Shown here: positions 6,660 through 13,692 of the stretch, one piece after another
Numbering within the stretch: position 1 is the first letter of the stretch
Layout: the number at the start of each line of letters is the position of its first letter
From: Bifidobacteriaceae bacterium
Lineage (GTDB): Bacteria; Actinomycetota; Actinomycetes; Actinomycetales; WQXJ01
Assembly: GCA_031278675.1 (NCBI GenBank)
Contig: JAITJY010000098.1
Coordinates: 1-18,937, forward strand
DNA length: 18,937 nt
Direction: 5' to 3'
Program-made: the position numbers and the translations under genes
The notes under the pieces: model-generated
The model's input: the letters and a program-made list of their open reading frames with translations, nothing else
Told to the model about the DNA's origin: nothing
The model's database searches: none

Positions 6660-6674
6660 GCCCGCCGGGCGGGC
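6660..6674. terminator. 15-bp GC palindrome between convergent mgsA and xseB
   Basis: GCCCGCCGGGCGGGC is a perfect palindrome around a single central base, 24 bases after the mgsA stop. It could act as a terminator hairpin, but lacks a T-run and a proper loop. Confidence 0.3.
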
Positions 6675-6806
6675 CCGGCTCGCCTCAATCAGACCCGGGC
6701 AGACGGTTGGACCGCCGCCGGGTGGGCCCGGCTCGCCCCAACCAGACCTGGGCAGACGGTTGGACCGCCGCCGACCGGCCCGGACATCCCAATCAGACCG
6801 GGCAGA
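6671..6806. repeat. 53-bp tandem repeat (about 2.6 copies) next to the xseB stop
   Basis: Unit 1 is 6671-6723 and unit 2 is 6724-6776. A shorter, diverged third unit runs to about 6806, immediately outside the xseB stop codon. Shared blocks include GGGCCCGGCTCGCC and GGGCAGACGGTTGGACCGCC. The array is noncoding, between convergent genes. Confidence 0.88.
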
Positions 6807-7034
6807 CTATTCGTCCGGCTCGGCCGGCGCGGAGGCGGGTCGCCGCGCCTCAATGCGGGCCTTCGCACTGTCCAGCCATTCCTGGCACCGGGCGGCCAAA
6901 GCCTCACCGCGTTCCCACAGGGCCAGAGCTTCTTCGAGGGTCTGCGACCCGGCCTCCAACTGTTGGACCACCTGGATCAACTCGGCCCGGGCTGCTTCAT
7001 AGCTCAACTCGGCGACGGGGATTGGCACATTCAT
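6807..7034 (-). CDS. xseB: Exodeoxyribonuclease VII small subunit
   Basis: Small helical subunit that decorates the XseA filament; together they degrade single-stranded DNA into oligonucleotides. The 75-residue length is normal. The conserved core is SYEAARAELIQVVQQLEAG, followed by LEEALALWERGEALAARCQEWLDSA. The ATG at 7034 overlaps the end of xseA by four bases (7031-7034), the usual coupled arrangement. A short acidic Pro/Ala tail ends the protein. The stop codon abuts a 53-bp repeat array. Confidence 0.95.
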   Translation of the reverse strand: MNVPIPVAELSYEAARAELIQVVQQLEAGSQTLEEALALWERGEALAARCQEWLDSAKARIEARRPASAPAEPDE

Positions 7035-8230
7035 GAGTCCAACCCTACGACCCGGGCGCCAAACTTACCGCGGGCCACGCGGACGGCCAGCAGGTCGGCA
7101 TCGGACAAGGCAGCGGGATCGGTGACCAGCGCGCCCTGCCGCGTCACGAGCGCATAGCCCCGGTCCAGCGTGCCTTGCGGCGAGAGCCCCACGAGCCGCG
7201 CCCGCCAAGTCGCCAGATCGGCCTCGCCACGTTCAACCCGTCCGCCGATGCCGCGCCCCCCGTCCGCGATCAAAGCCGCCACCTCGGCTTGCCGGTTGGC
7301 GACAATCCAGGCCGGATCGGCCAGGGCAGGCCGGGTCAAGACCGCTGCCAGACGCTCACTTTCGCGCTCCACCAGCCCGCTCATGGCGCGCCGCAGCCCG
7401 CCGAGCGCGCCTGCCACCAACTCGCCTTCCTGAGTGTGGTCAGGGACCACCCGCTTGCCCGCGTCCGTGGGGGTGGCGGCCCGGAAATCAGCCACCAGGT
7501 CCAGGATCGGCGAGTCGGGTTCGTGGCCTATAGCGCTGATGACCGGCGTGCGAGCTGCGGCAACCGCCCTGATCAGAGCCTCGTCTGAGAAGGGCAACAG
7601 GTCTTCTAGGGAACCACCGCCGCGGGCTATCACAATCACCTCGACCCGGGCGTCTGCGTCCAGTTCGGCCAAGGCCGCCATCACTTGCGAGGCAGCGAGC
7701 GGGCCCTGGACGGTTGCGCTGCGGATCGCGAAACGCGCGGCGGGCCAACGGCGGGTGGCGACTTCGACGACATCGTGCTCGGCGTGGGAATCGCGGCCTG
7801 CAATCAACCCGATCAAAGCCGGTGCGAACGGGAGCGGGCGTTTGCGTCGTTGGTCGAATAATCCTTCCGCCGCCAATTTGCGTTTGAGTTCCTCCAGGCG
7901 GGCTAGGAGCTGGCCTGCACCGGCTAAGCGGATCTCGCGGACCTTGAAAGACAATCTGCCCTGTTTGGACCAGAACTCCACTTTCCCGTTGACCACCACA
8001 CGCATTCCGGGACTCAGTTCCAAACCGGTCAGCGCTGCGAAAGGCACGGAGATATCGAGCGCCACGTTCTCCTCTAGATCACGCAATACTCCGAACGCCA
8101 TACCCGTGCGGCGGTTGATTTGGACTACCTGGCCTTCGATCCAAATAGAACCCAGGCGCGCGATGTAATCGCGCAGTTTGACGGATACTTGCCTAACTGA
8201 CCACGGCATTTCCGGTGAGGAATCGTTCAT
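7031..8230 (-). CDS. xseA: Exodeoxyribonuclease VII large subunit
   Basis: Catalytic subunit of exonuclease VII, a metal-dependent single-strand DNase. The 399-residue protein has an N-terminal OB-fold (residues 10-105: SVKLRDYIARLGSIWIEGQV). The catalytic domain has GRDSHAEHD (145-153), RGGGSLEDL (203-211), GHEPDSPILD (235-244) and TPTDA (253-257). The C-terminal segment includes LDRGYALV. The ATG at 8230 gives the family-type N-terminus MNDSSPEMPWSVRQVSVKL but has no good ribosome binding site of its own. Instead it overlaps by ATGA the stop of an 11-codon reading frame that has a strong one. Either translation is coupled to that mini-ORF, or one indel separates a natural longer N-terminus from the gene. 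Confidence 0.95.
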   Translation of the reverse strand: MNDSSPEMPWSVRQVSVKLRDYIARLGSIWIEGQVVQINRRTGMAFGVLRDLEENVALDISVPFAALTGLELSPGMRVVVNGKVEFWSKQGRLSFKVREIRLAGAGQLLARLEELKRKLAAEGLFDQRRKRPLPFAPALIGLIAGRDSHAEHDVVEVATRRWPAARFAIRSATVQGPLAASQVMAALAELDADARVEVIVIARGGGSLEDLLPFSDEALIRAVAAARTPVISAIGHEPDSPILDLVADFRAATPTDAGKRVVPDHTQEGELVAGALGGLRRAMSGLVERESERLAAVLTRPALADPAWIVANRQAEVAALIADGGRGIGGRVERGEADLATWRARLVGLSPQGTLDRGYALVTRQGALVTDPAALSDADLLAVRVARGKFGARVVGLDS

Positions 8231-8262
8231 TCGGTGGCCTGCGCGGGTGCTTTGGTGTTCAT
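8227..8262 (-). CDS. 11-residue leader ORF upstream of xseA
   Basis: The mini-ORF encodes MNTKAPAQATE. It has one of the best ribosome binding sites in the window, GAAGGAG (complement of 8269-8275), six bases before its ATG at 8262. Its TGA overlaps the xseA ATG in an ATGA arrangement, ideal for termination-reinitiation coupling. No function for the peptide is evident. The alternative is that it is the true start of XseA, separated by a frameshift, since a short Ala/Thr-rich N-terminus before SPEMPW would look natural. Confidence 0.5.
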   Translation of the reverse strand: MNTKAPAQATE

Positions 8263-8450
8263 GTCCGGCTCCTTCGGGTTTGCGGGGCGGGCTGTGGGCG
8301 TTTCCGCCGGTTCTGATTCTCCCATGCCGCTGCTCCGGGGTGGGATGGGGCCGGGGGTTCCGGAAGGGTGCTGGAAGGATGTGCTGCAACGGCGTGCCGG
8401 AGGCGGTGCTCGAACCGGCCGGGAGCGCAGGCTGGTCAGGTCCGGGCAAA

Positions 8451-8469
8451 GCAAACGCCCGGCGTTCGC
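8451..8469 (-). terminator. Weak hairpin downstream of the small membrane protein gene
   Basis: Read on the minus strand, an imperfect inverted repeat (arms within 8451-8459 and 8461-8469) is followed by TTTGC. It lies about 40 bases past the TAG of the membrane protein gene and could end its transcript. Apart from the xseA leader, the rest of 8263-8509 shows nothing recognisable. Confidence 0.28.
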
Positions 8470-8509
8470 CAGATCAACTGGGGGCCGGGCGCGGGTTGGC
8501 GGAGCTGCG

Positions 8510-8722
8510 CTACGGATGTCTCACAAGGATCGCCACAGTCCAGATGAAACCGACCACTAGGGCCAAGGTCCCAATGGTCCACAGACGCAGTCCGGGGAAC
8601 CCGAGGCTGTACTCCAGGTCCCAGGTGCGACTGATCACACTGTCCACTGCGATGAGGAGGACACCGACGCACAGGACGCCGCCGATGCGGCTCAGGCCGC
8701 TGCTCTTACTTCTGGTAGCCAT
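8510..8722 (-). CDS. Small two-helix membrane protein, unknown function
   Basis: A 70-residue protein with two predicted transmembrane segments, about residues 13-30 (IGGVLCVGVLLIAVDSVI) and 47-67 (LWTIGTLALVVGFIWTVAILV). They are joined by a 16-residue loop containing Trp, Asp and Glu. The N-terminus is basic (ATRSKSSGLSR), favouring an N-in topology. The ATG at 8722 has a good ribosome binding site, AGAAGGG (complement of 8731-8737), with an 8-base spacer; a longer in-frame start at 8767 would fall inside the palindromic operator and is unlikely. I do not recognise a family. A perfect CRP-type palindrome is centred 38 bases upstream of the start, so it may be controlled by a cAMP-receptor-family regulator. 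Confidence 0.72.
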   Translation of the reverse strand: MATRSKSSGLSRIGGVLCVGVLLIAVDSVISRTWDLEYSLGFPGLRLWTIGTLALVVGFIWTVAILVRHP

Positions 8723-8752
8723 GCCAACCACCCTTCTCCATTGCCGGAGTGA

Positions 8753-8768
8753 TGTGACTAAAGTCACA
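8753..8768. promoter_or_regulatory. Perfect CRP/GlxR-type operator palindrome
   Basis: TGTGA, six bases, TCACA: this exactly matches the CRP-family half-sites. The symmetry extends to ATGTGACT-AA-AGTCACAT (8752-8769), 18 bases with perfect 8-bp arms. It is AT-rich compared with its surroundings. It lies upstream of the reverse-strand small membrane protein gene and about 470 bases before the forward SRPBCC gene, so the first is the likely target. Confidence 0.65.
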
Positions 8769-8940
8769 TGGTGCCGATGCGCACAGAGTAGGCCCCGAAT
8801 AGGCGCGATGGATAGAATTTCGGCCGAATTCGCCCCAAAGCCAGCAGTTCTACTTAGGCGAGGCTGGCTTAGTGGCGAGATTTGTGCTCAAAGGCTACAC
8901 ATTTTGCCGGAGACCCCGCTGGCGCCCCCCGCGCGGGCCC

Positions 8941-9093
8941 GGGCGGAGCCCCAGCGCAGACCCCGGCGGAGCCCCCGCGCTGACCCCGCGCTGACCCGGG
9001 CGGAGCCGCCGTGCAGACCCCCGTGCTGACCCCGCTGCGGGGCCCGCGCGCTGACCCCGCGCAGACCCCGGGCGGAGCCGCCGCGCAGACCCC
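8941..9093. repeat. Interspersed 24-bp repeats in a GC-rich gap
   Basis: Three related 24-mers begin with GGGCGGAGCC and end with GCAGACCCC, at 8941-8964, 8998-9021 and 9070-9093. The last two differ by one base. Between them are shorter repeats such as GCGCTGACCCCGC. This fills most of the 8770-9238 gap, in which I see no gene. Confidence 0.85.
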
Positions 9094-9238
9094 GCCGGCA
9101 GTCCTCATTCAACAGTCGGCGGGCGCCGGCAGTGGGTATAACCGCCTCCTCCCGACCGCCGTCCGCCCAGAGCGGACAGACCCACACCCGGCCAGCCGGC
9201 CCACTCCAGCGCCAAGGTGACCGTGAGACACTTGGAAG

Positions 9239-10084
9239 ATGCGCAGGGGTACAAAAACCATTCTTTGGCATCTGTTTTTGGCCGGTGCGGCCCTCGGCAC
9301 GGCCGCAGCGTGGCGTTGGCAGTTGCGTTGGGGCGCGACCGCTGCCGAACAGCGCCGGCCCCTGCCCGGCGATGATGAAGTCCCCATGCCTAGCCTCCAG
9401 ACCACGCGGGCGATCGGGATCGGGGCTCCGCCTGCGGCGGTTTGGCCGTGGGTGGTGCAGATTGGACAGGACAAGGCCGGGTTCTACACGTATAGCTGGC
9501 TGGAGCGCGTGGCCGGGCTCGACACCCGCACCGGCGAGGCCGTTGTCCCCGAATGGCAGCGCGTCGAAGCGGGCGACGCAGTGGCCCTGGCCGAGGGCCT
9601 GGCCCTCAAAGTAGTGCGCGCGGAAGGCGACCGGGCCCTGGTGCTGACCGCCCCAACCGACGCGCCCGCGACGCGCGCCGGGGTCGAGTTCTCGTGGTCC
9701 TTTGCGTTGGAACCGGAGGGCCCAACCGGCACCCGCCTGGTGGTCAGGGAGCGTTATGCCTGGTCAAAGTGGCGAATTGGGCTCGCCATCAAAGCAGTCG
9801 CCTGGGCCGGGTTCGCGGTTAACCGCGCCATGCTGCTCGGCATCCGCGACCGCGCCGAGCGCGCCTGGCGCCAGGACGTGGCGGCATCCTTGGACGATGC
9901 CGTCTCCGACGTCCTCGCCCCCACCGCACTAACCAGCCCGGTCCGGTCCGGCGCCCCTGCGGTATCCGGTGGCGGAACGGCATCGGCCGGGGGCGGCGGT
10001 GAAGCTGGGTCCGGTGTGGCGTCGCTGGTGGGGGAAGCGGGCGGAACGGGGCCGGGCGAGGCGGGGCGAAACTCCGGCGGCTGA
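9239..10084 (+). CDS. Membrane-anchored SRPBCC-like protein, unknown function
   Basis: A 281-residue protein with an N-terminal hydrophobic segment (about residues 8-25: ILWHLFLAGAALGTAAAW), followed by an SRPBCC/START-like fold beginning TRAIGIGAPPAAVWPWVVQIG. The GFYTYSWLER motif and the later WSFALEPEG..TRLVVRERY strand pair are common in this actinobacterial group. Such domains bind hydrophobic ligands, but the ligand here is unknown. A second hydrophobic stretch lies near residues 178-200. The last 55 residues are a Gly/Ala/Ser low-complexity tail. The ATG at 9239 has GGAAG directly against it, so the exact start is uncertain. Its TGA overlaps the ispH ATG by one base, so the two are probably cotranscribed and coupled. 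Confidence 0.8.
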   Translation: MRRGTKTILWHLFLAGAALGTAAAWRWQLRWGATAAEQRRPLPGDDEVPMPSLQTTRAIGIGAPPAAVWPWVVQIGQDKAGFYTYSWLERVAGLDTRTGEAVVPEWQRVEAGDAVALAEGLALKVVRAEGDRALVLTAPTDAPATRAGVEFSWSFALEPEGPTGTRLVVRERYAWSKWRIGLAIKAVAWAGFAVNRAMLLGIRDRAERAWRQDVAASLDDAVSDVLAPTALTSPVRSGAPAVSGGGTASAGGGGEAGSGVASLVGEAGGTGPGEAGRNSGG

Positions 10085-11061
10085 TGGGACGGGTGTACTT
10101 GGCCGCGCCGCGCGGCTACTGCGCCGGGGTGGACCGGGCGGTCGTGACGGTGGAGCGGTGCCTTGAACTGTACGGGACGCCGATCTACGTGCGCAAAGAG
10201 ATCGTGCACAACCGGCACGTGGTGGAGCAGCTAGCCGCAGCGGGAGCAATCTTCGTGGCGGAATTGGATGAGGTGCCGCCGGGGGCGCGGGTGGTGTTCT
10301 CGGCGCATGGGGTCTCGCCGGCGGTGCGGGCGGCGGCCGCTGAGCGGGGCTTGCAGGTCATTGATGCGACCTGTCCGCTGGTCACTAAGGTCCACAAGGA
10401 AGTCGGGAAGTTCGCGCAGCGAGGGTATGCGATAGCACTGATCGGGCACCAAGGGCACGAAGAGGTCGAAGGGACCGCCGGCGAGGCCCCCGAGGCGATC
10501 CAGGTGGTCGGTTCGCCGGACGAGGCCGATTCACTCCAGGTCCCCGACGGCGCCCGGGTGGCCTGGTTGTCCCAGACCACTTTGTCCGTCGATGAGACCG
10601 CCTTGACCGTCAGCCGCCTCCGGCAGCGGTTCCCCGACCTGGTGGATCCGCCGTCGGATGACATTTGCTACGCCACCCAGAACCGCCAGGGCGCGGTCAA
10701 GCAGGTGGCGGCGCTGGCCGATGTGGTCATTGTGGTCGGTTCGGCGAATTCGTCGAACTCGGTGCGGTTGGTCGAGGTGGCGCGCGGCAATGGCGCCAGG
10801 GCGGCTTACCGGGTGGACAGCGCTGATGAAATTGACCCGGCGTGGCTGGCGGGTGCCGCGAGCGTGGGGTTGACCTCGGGCGCATCCGTCCCGGAAGTGC
10901 TGGTGGGCCAAGTGTTGGAGCGGCTCGCCGCCTTGGGGTTTGGCGAGGTGGAACAGGTGGCGGCCGAATCTGACGCACTGGCGTTCGCCCTGCCGCGCGA
11001 ACTTCGCCAGGACCTGGCCCGGGCGTCCCTGGACGCCCCCCAACTGCCGCACCGGGCCTAG
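10084..11061 (+). CDS. ispH: 4-hydroxy-3-methylbut-2-enyl diphosphate reductase
   Basis: Last enzyme of the MEP isoprenoid pathway. This iron-sulfur protein reduces HMBPP to isopentenyl and dimethylallyl diphosphate. The three cluster cysteines are Cys13 (GYCAGVDRAV), Cys97 (DATCPLV) and Cys195 (DDICYATQNRQ). Substrate-binding residues are seen in IVHNRH (His42), SAHGVSP (His75), GHQGHEEVEG (His125/Glu127) and SANSSNS. The 325-residue length is normal. The ATG at 10084 overlaps the upstream stop. The last residues (DAPQLPHRA plus TAG) lie in a sequence that recurs twice just downstream. Confidence 0.97.
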   Translation: MGRVYLAAPRGYCAGVDRAVVTVERCLELYGTPIYVRKEIVHNRHVVEQLAAAGAIFVAELDEVPPGARVVFSAHGVSPAVRAAAAERGLQVIDATCPLVTKVHKEVGKFAQRGYAIALIGHQGHEEVEGTAGEAPEAIQVVGSPDEADSLQVPDGARVAWLSQTTLSVDETALTVSRLRQRFPDLVDPPSDDICYATQNRQGAVKQVAALADVVIVVGSANSSNSVRLVEVARGNGARAAYRVDSADEIDPAWLAGAASVGLTSGASVPEVLVGQVLERLAALGFGEVEQVAAESDALAFALPRELRQDLARASLDAPQLPHRA

Positions 11062-11143
11062 CACCCGCTGGACGCCCGCGCCGCCGCACTGGGCCTAGCA
11101 CTGGGTGCGCCCCGGACGCCCCAACTGCCGCACCGGGCCTAGC
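11031..11143. repeat. Three 30-32 bp repeats spanning the ispH stop codon
   Basis: Copies at 11031-11062, 11070-11099 and 11114-11143 all run from GGACGCC to GGGCCTAGC. The first encodes the ispH C-terminus and its TAG stop. The third is nearly identical to it, missing two Cs in a C-run. The middle copy is more diverged. Confidence 0.9.
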
Positions 11144-11172
11144 CCTGTCAGCAATGCTCTGACCAGCGCGAA

Positions 11173-11187
11173 CGCGCCCCGGGCGCG
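11173..11187. terminator. GC palindrome between convergent ispH and nudC
   Basis: CGCGCCC and GGGCGCG flank a single C, giving a 15-base perfect palindrome. It lies two bases outside the nudC stop. Its position between convergent genes suits a bidirectional terminator, but there is no T-run. Confidence 0.35.
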
Positions 11188-11189
11188 GG

Positions 11190-11972
11190 TCAGCAGCTCA
11201 GGGCGCCGGCGCGCCAGGCCTCAATGGTTTGCCGGGCGACCGAATACGGCATCGGCAGGCTGATCGCCGAAGTGGCCAGGGCCCGGTCCAACTCGGGGCG
11301 GGTGTACCAGGCCGCACTTGTGATCTCGTGCGCATCGACCCGGATGGTGGTGCCGCGCGCCCGCGCCACGAACGAGGTCATCAGTGAGCCAGGAAAGGGC
11401 CACGGCTGTGAGCGCAGGAAACGCAGCGCGACTAGTTCCAGTCCGACCTCTTCAAGCGTTTCGCGCCGGACTGCGTCCTCCAGCGATTCGCCCGCCTCAA
11501 CAAAACCCGCGACCAGCGTGTGGAGGCCGGGCGGATGGTTCGCGGCGTGGCTCAACAAGAGTCGGTCCGCCGCATCCAGCACAGCGGTGATCACACACGG
11601 GTCGGTGCGCGGGAAAACAGGCACGTCCTCGCCGCTACACCGCCAGCCGGCCCGCGCCGGATCGGGTTCGACCGGCGCTCCGCACGCCGGACAATACCGC
11701 CCACGATCCCGCCAATTCGCCACCGCGAGCACCCGCAGCGCCGCCGCCCCAGTCGCGCGGTCCAGGTCAGCGAGCGCGTGTCGCGCCGCCACCCAGTGGG
11801 TTCCGTCCGGCGCCTCGGCGCCGACAGGGACAATTACTGCGACGATGCCGTCCCCCACGCCTGCCACCTCGGCGCCGGGGGGCGGGTTGGCGGCATCGTC
11901 CAACTGGGCACCCCGGTAGAGCAGGGCAGGCGCCGGGCCGGGGACAACGGCAATCCGAGGAGGCGTTCGCAC
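11190..11972 (-). CDS. nudC: NAD(+)/NADH diphosphatase, NudC-type Nudix hydrolase
   Basis: Hydrolyses NAD(H) to NMN(H) and AMP, and members of the family decap NAD-capped RNA. The 260-residue protein has the zinc-ribbon region (Cys94, Cys97, Cys112). It has the Nudix box from Gly156 (GFVEAGESLEDAVRRETLEEVGL, shown here in two overlapping parts: GFVEAGESLED and RRETLEEVGL). It also has the NudC signature SQPWPFPGS (188-196). The fourth zinc cysteine is absent: RCSGED takes the place of the second CxxC. From memory this also occurs in other actinobacterial NudC proteins. The box has Thr where a bulky hydrophobic residue usually follows RE. The GTG at 11972 has no ribosome binding site, but a -10-like TACTTT ends six bases upstream, suggesting a leaderless transcript. 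Confidence 0.94.
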   Translation of the reverse strand: MRTPPRIAVVPGPAPALLYRGAQLDDAANPPPGAEVAGVGDGIVAVIVPVGAEAPDGTHWVAARHALADLDRATGAAALRVLAVANWRDRGRYCPACGAPVEPDPARAGWRCSGEDVPVFPRTDPCVITAVLDAADRLLLSHAANHPPGLHTLVAGFVEAGESLEDAVRRETLEEVGLELVALRFLRSQPWPFPGSLMTSFVARARGTTIRVDAHEITSAAWYTRPELDRALATSAISLPMPYSVARQTIEAWRAGALSC

Positions 11973-11978
11973 ACGTCA

Positions 11979-12007
11979 AAAGTAGTCGTTGCGGGATGCG
12001 CCGTCAC
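11979..12007 (-). promoter_or_regulatory. Candidate leaderless promoter of nudC
   Basis: On the minus strand, GTGACG (complement of 12002-12007) and TACTTT (complement of 11979-11984) are separated by 17 bases. TACTTT ends six bases before the GTG start codon, so transcription would begin at or next to the start codon. Confidence 0.45.
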
Positions 12008-12034
12008 GGGCGGCGGTCAGGTGCACGGCGCTGG

Positions 12035-12233
12035 GCGATGGCGCCGCGCGGGATGGGGCGGCAGCGCGCGGGCGTGTGGGCCAGCCAAGGCGATGGCGGG
12101 GGGTGGGCAGTGCGGCGCGGGCGATGGCGGCGGCGTGCGGGATGGGGCGGCGGCGCGCGGGCGTGTGGGCCAGCCAGGGCGATGGCGGGGGGTGGGCAGT
12201 GCGGCGCGGGGCGATGGCGCCGCAGGGGGCGTG
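12035..12233. repeat. About 89-bp tandem repeat (2.2 copies) between nudC and the transporter gene
   Basis: Unit A is 12035-12120 and unit B is 12121-12209; a partial third begins at 12211. Long stretches are identical apart from a 3-base indel and a few substitutions, for example GCGCGCGGGCGTGTGGGCCA and GGGGGGTGGGCAGTGCGGCG. The gap 11973-12363 is otherwise without a recognisable gene. Confidence 0.9.
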
Positions 12234-12363
12234 CTAGCATCGACGGTGTTTCATGTGCCCGTTGCCTTGTGGCGGATGGCCGGGCACGCAACCCAACTGC
12301 GGTTCGGGCAGTTGGGCGCGGCCGCTGACAGACCGGCGCCGCGAGGGTTGGATCGGAGGACTG

Positions 12364-12387
12364 ATGACGCTGTGGGCGGCGGCGTGA
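12364..12387 (+). CDS. 7-codon mini-ORF just before the transporter gene
   Basis: ATG at 12364 has GGAGG (12355-12359) four bases upstream, the only clear ribosome binding site before the transporter. It encodes MTLWAAA and stops at 12385-12387, one base before the transporter GTG at 12389 in another frame. It may be a coupling leader. Alternatively it is the transporter's real N-terminus displaced by one indel. Confidence 0.42.
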   Translation: MTLWAAA

Positions 12388-12388
12388 C

Positions 12389-13591
12389 GTGCGACCTTAC
12401 CTAGATCTCTTCAAGGTCCCGGGGGCGGCGGCCTTCTGCGCGGCCGGGTTGTTGACTCGTTCTGGCGGCGCCATGATGGGGATTGGGCTGGTCATGATGG
12501 TCTCCGCCCAGTACAAATCGTATGGGACTGCGGGTGCGGTGACGGCGGCGAACTCGATCGCTTGGGCGCTCGGGGCGGCAATGATCTCCAATCTGGTGGA
12601 CCGCTACGGGCAGCGACGCGTCATGCTGCCTGGTGCTTTGATCTCGGCTTCGAGCTTGGCGGTCCTGGTGGTGCTAGGCACGTTGAAGGCACCGGTGTGG
12701 ACCTTGTTCCCGGCCGCAGTGATCAGCGGTGTCACCGCCGGGGCGCCCGGCGCGTTGGTGCGGTCGCGCTGGAATTATGTGCTCCGCGATGCGCGCAAGC
12801 TGCATACGGCGTTCTCGTTGGAATCGACCCTGGACGAGTTGACGTTTGTGGTTGGGCCGGTGGCCGCCACACTCCTGGCGACCCAAGTGGCGCCCGCAGC
12901 GGGCTTGGTTGCCCCGATTGTGCTGCTGGTGAGCGGATCGTTCTGGTTCTATTCGTTGCGGGCCACCGAGCCGCCGGTCAACCGTGGAGGCGGGGAGCGG
13001 CGCACCGAGGGCTGGTTGTTGGCCATGCCTGGGGTGGTGCCGATCGCCATCGTGACGGTGATGGTGGGCTGGCTGTTCGGTGCGATCGATGTGACCGTGG
13101 TGGCCGCCACCGAGGTCTGGGGCAACAAGACCCACGCCGGCCTGATCTTGGCGGCGCTGTCGTTGGGGTCAGCTTTTGGCGGTCTGGGCTACGGCTCACG
13201 TCATTGGGTCAGCCCCACCGTCCGGCGCTGGGTGATTTTCCTGACTGCGTTGACTGCAACAACGGTGATGCTGCCCTTGGCGTCTGGGGCAACCGTGTTG
13301 GCGATCGGCGGCTTTGCCGCCGGCTTCACCGTGGCCCCAACTCTGATAAATCTGAATACGCTGATGCAGTCCTTGGTGCCGGATGCGCGCTTGACTGAGG
13401 GCCTGGCCTGGGTGTCCTGTTCGCTCGGCGTCGGCGTGTCCTTGGGGTCAACCCTCGCCGGGCAGTTGATAGACCGTGTTTCTTATGTCGCCGGTTTTGT
13501 CAGCGTGGCCGGGGCGGGCGTGCTAGCTACGGTGTTTGCGCTGCTCAGCATGCGTGTTGTGGCCCGCGCCGAGCGGCGCTACGCCGTCTGA
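12389..13591 (+). CDS. Major facilitator superfamily transporter
   Basis: A 400-residue polytopic membrane protein with about 12 hydrophobic segments, matching the MFS. The loop between helices 2 and 3 carries the MFS-type signature NLVDRYGQRRVMLPG (residues about 69-83). The central loop (RATEPPVNRGGGERRTEGW) is cytoplasmic-like, and the second half starts with LLAMPGVVPIAIVTVMVGWLF. Overall form resembles sugar-efflux or drug-efflux MFS proteins, but the substrate cannot be read from the sequence. The GTG at 12389 has no ribosome binding site of its own; a 7-codon mini-ORF with a strong one ends one base earlier. It stands alone between two repeat-filled gaps. Confidence 0.9.
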   Translation: MRPYLDLFKVPGAAAFCAAGLLTRSGGAMMGIGLVMMVSAQYKSYGTAGAVTAANSIAWALGAAMISNLVDRYGQRRVMLPGALISASSLAVLVVLGTLKAPVWTLFPAAVISGVTAGAPGALVRSRWNYVLRDARKLHTAFSLESTLDELTFVVGPVAATLLATQVAPAAGLVAPIVLLVSGSFWFYSLRATEPPVNRGGGERRTEGWLLAMPGVVPIAIVTVMVGWLFGAIDVTVVAATEVWGNKTHAGLILAALSLGSAFGGLGYGSRHWVSPTVRRWVIFLTALTATTVMLPLASGATVLAIGGFAAGFTVAPTLINLNTLMQSLVPDARLTEGLAWVSCSLGVGVSLGSTLAGQLIDRVSYVAGFVSVAGAGVLATVFALLSMRVVARAERRYAV

Positions 13592-13692
13592 GGCCCGGGC
13601 GAACACGCTTGGTGGTGGTGCTGGCGCCACCCGAGCCCAAACCCCGCAGCCTCGCCCGCCGGAGCGCTCCGTGGTGCCCGGCTGAGGCGGGT

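Noticed and set aside
8815..8831. GAATT...AATTC gapped palindrome as an operator
   Set aside because: Only 5-bp arms around a mostly unpaired centre; this could easily arise by chance and matches no factor I know.
8869..9108. Gly/Ala/Pro-rich reverse frames in the gap before the SRPBCC gene
   Set aside because: The translated products are low-complexity repeats without ribosome binding sites or domain similarity.
12004..12363. Open frames through the 89-bp repeats as genes
   Set aside because: Several frames stay open on both strands only because the DNA is GC-rich and repetitive; none has a good start site or a recognisable domain.
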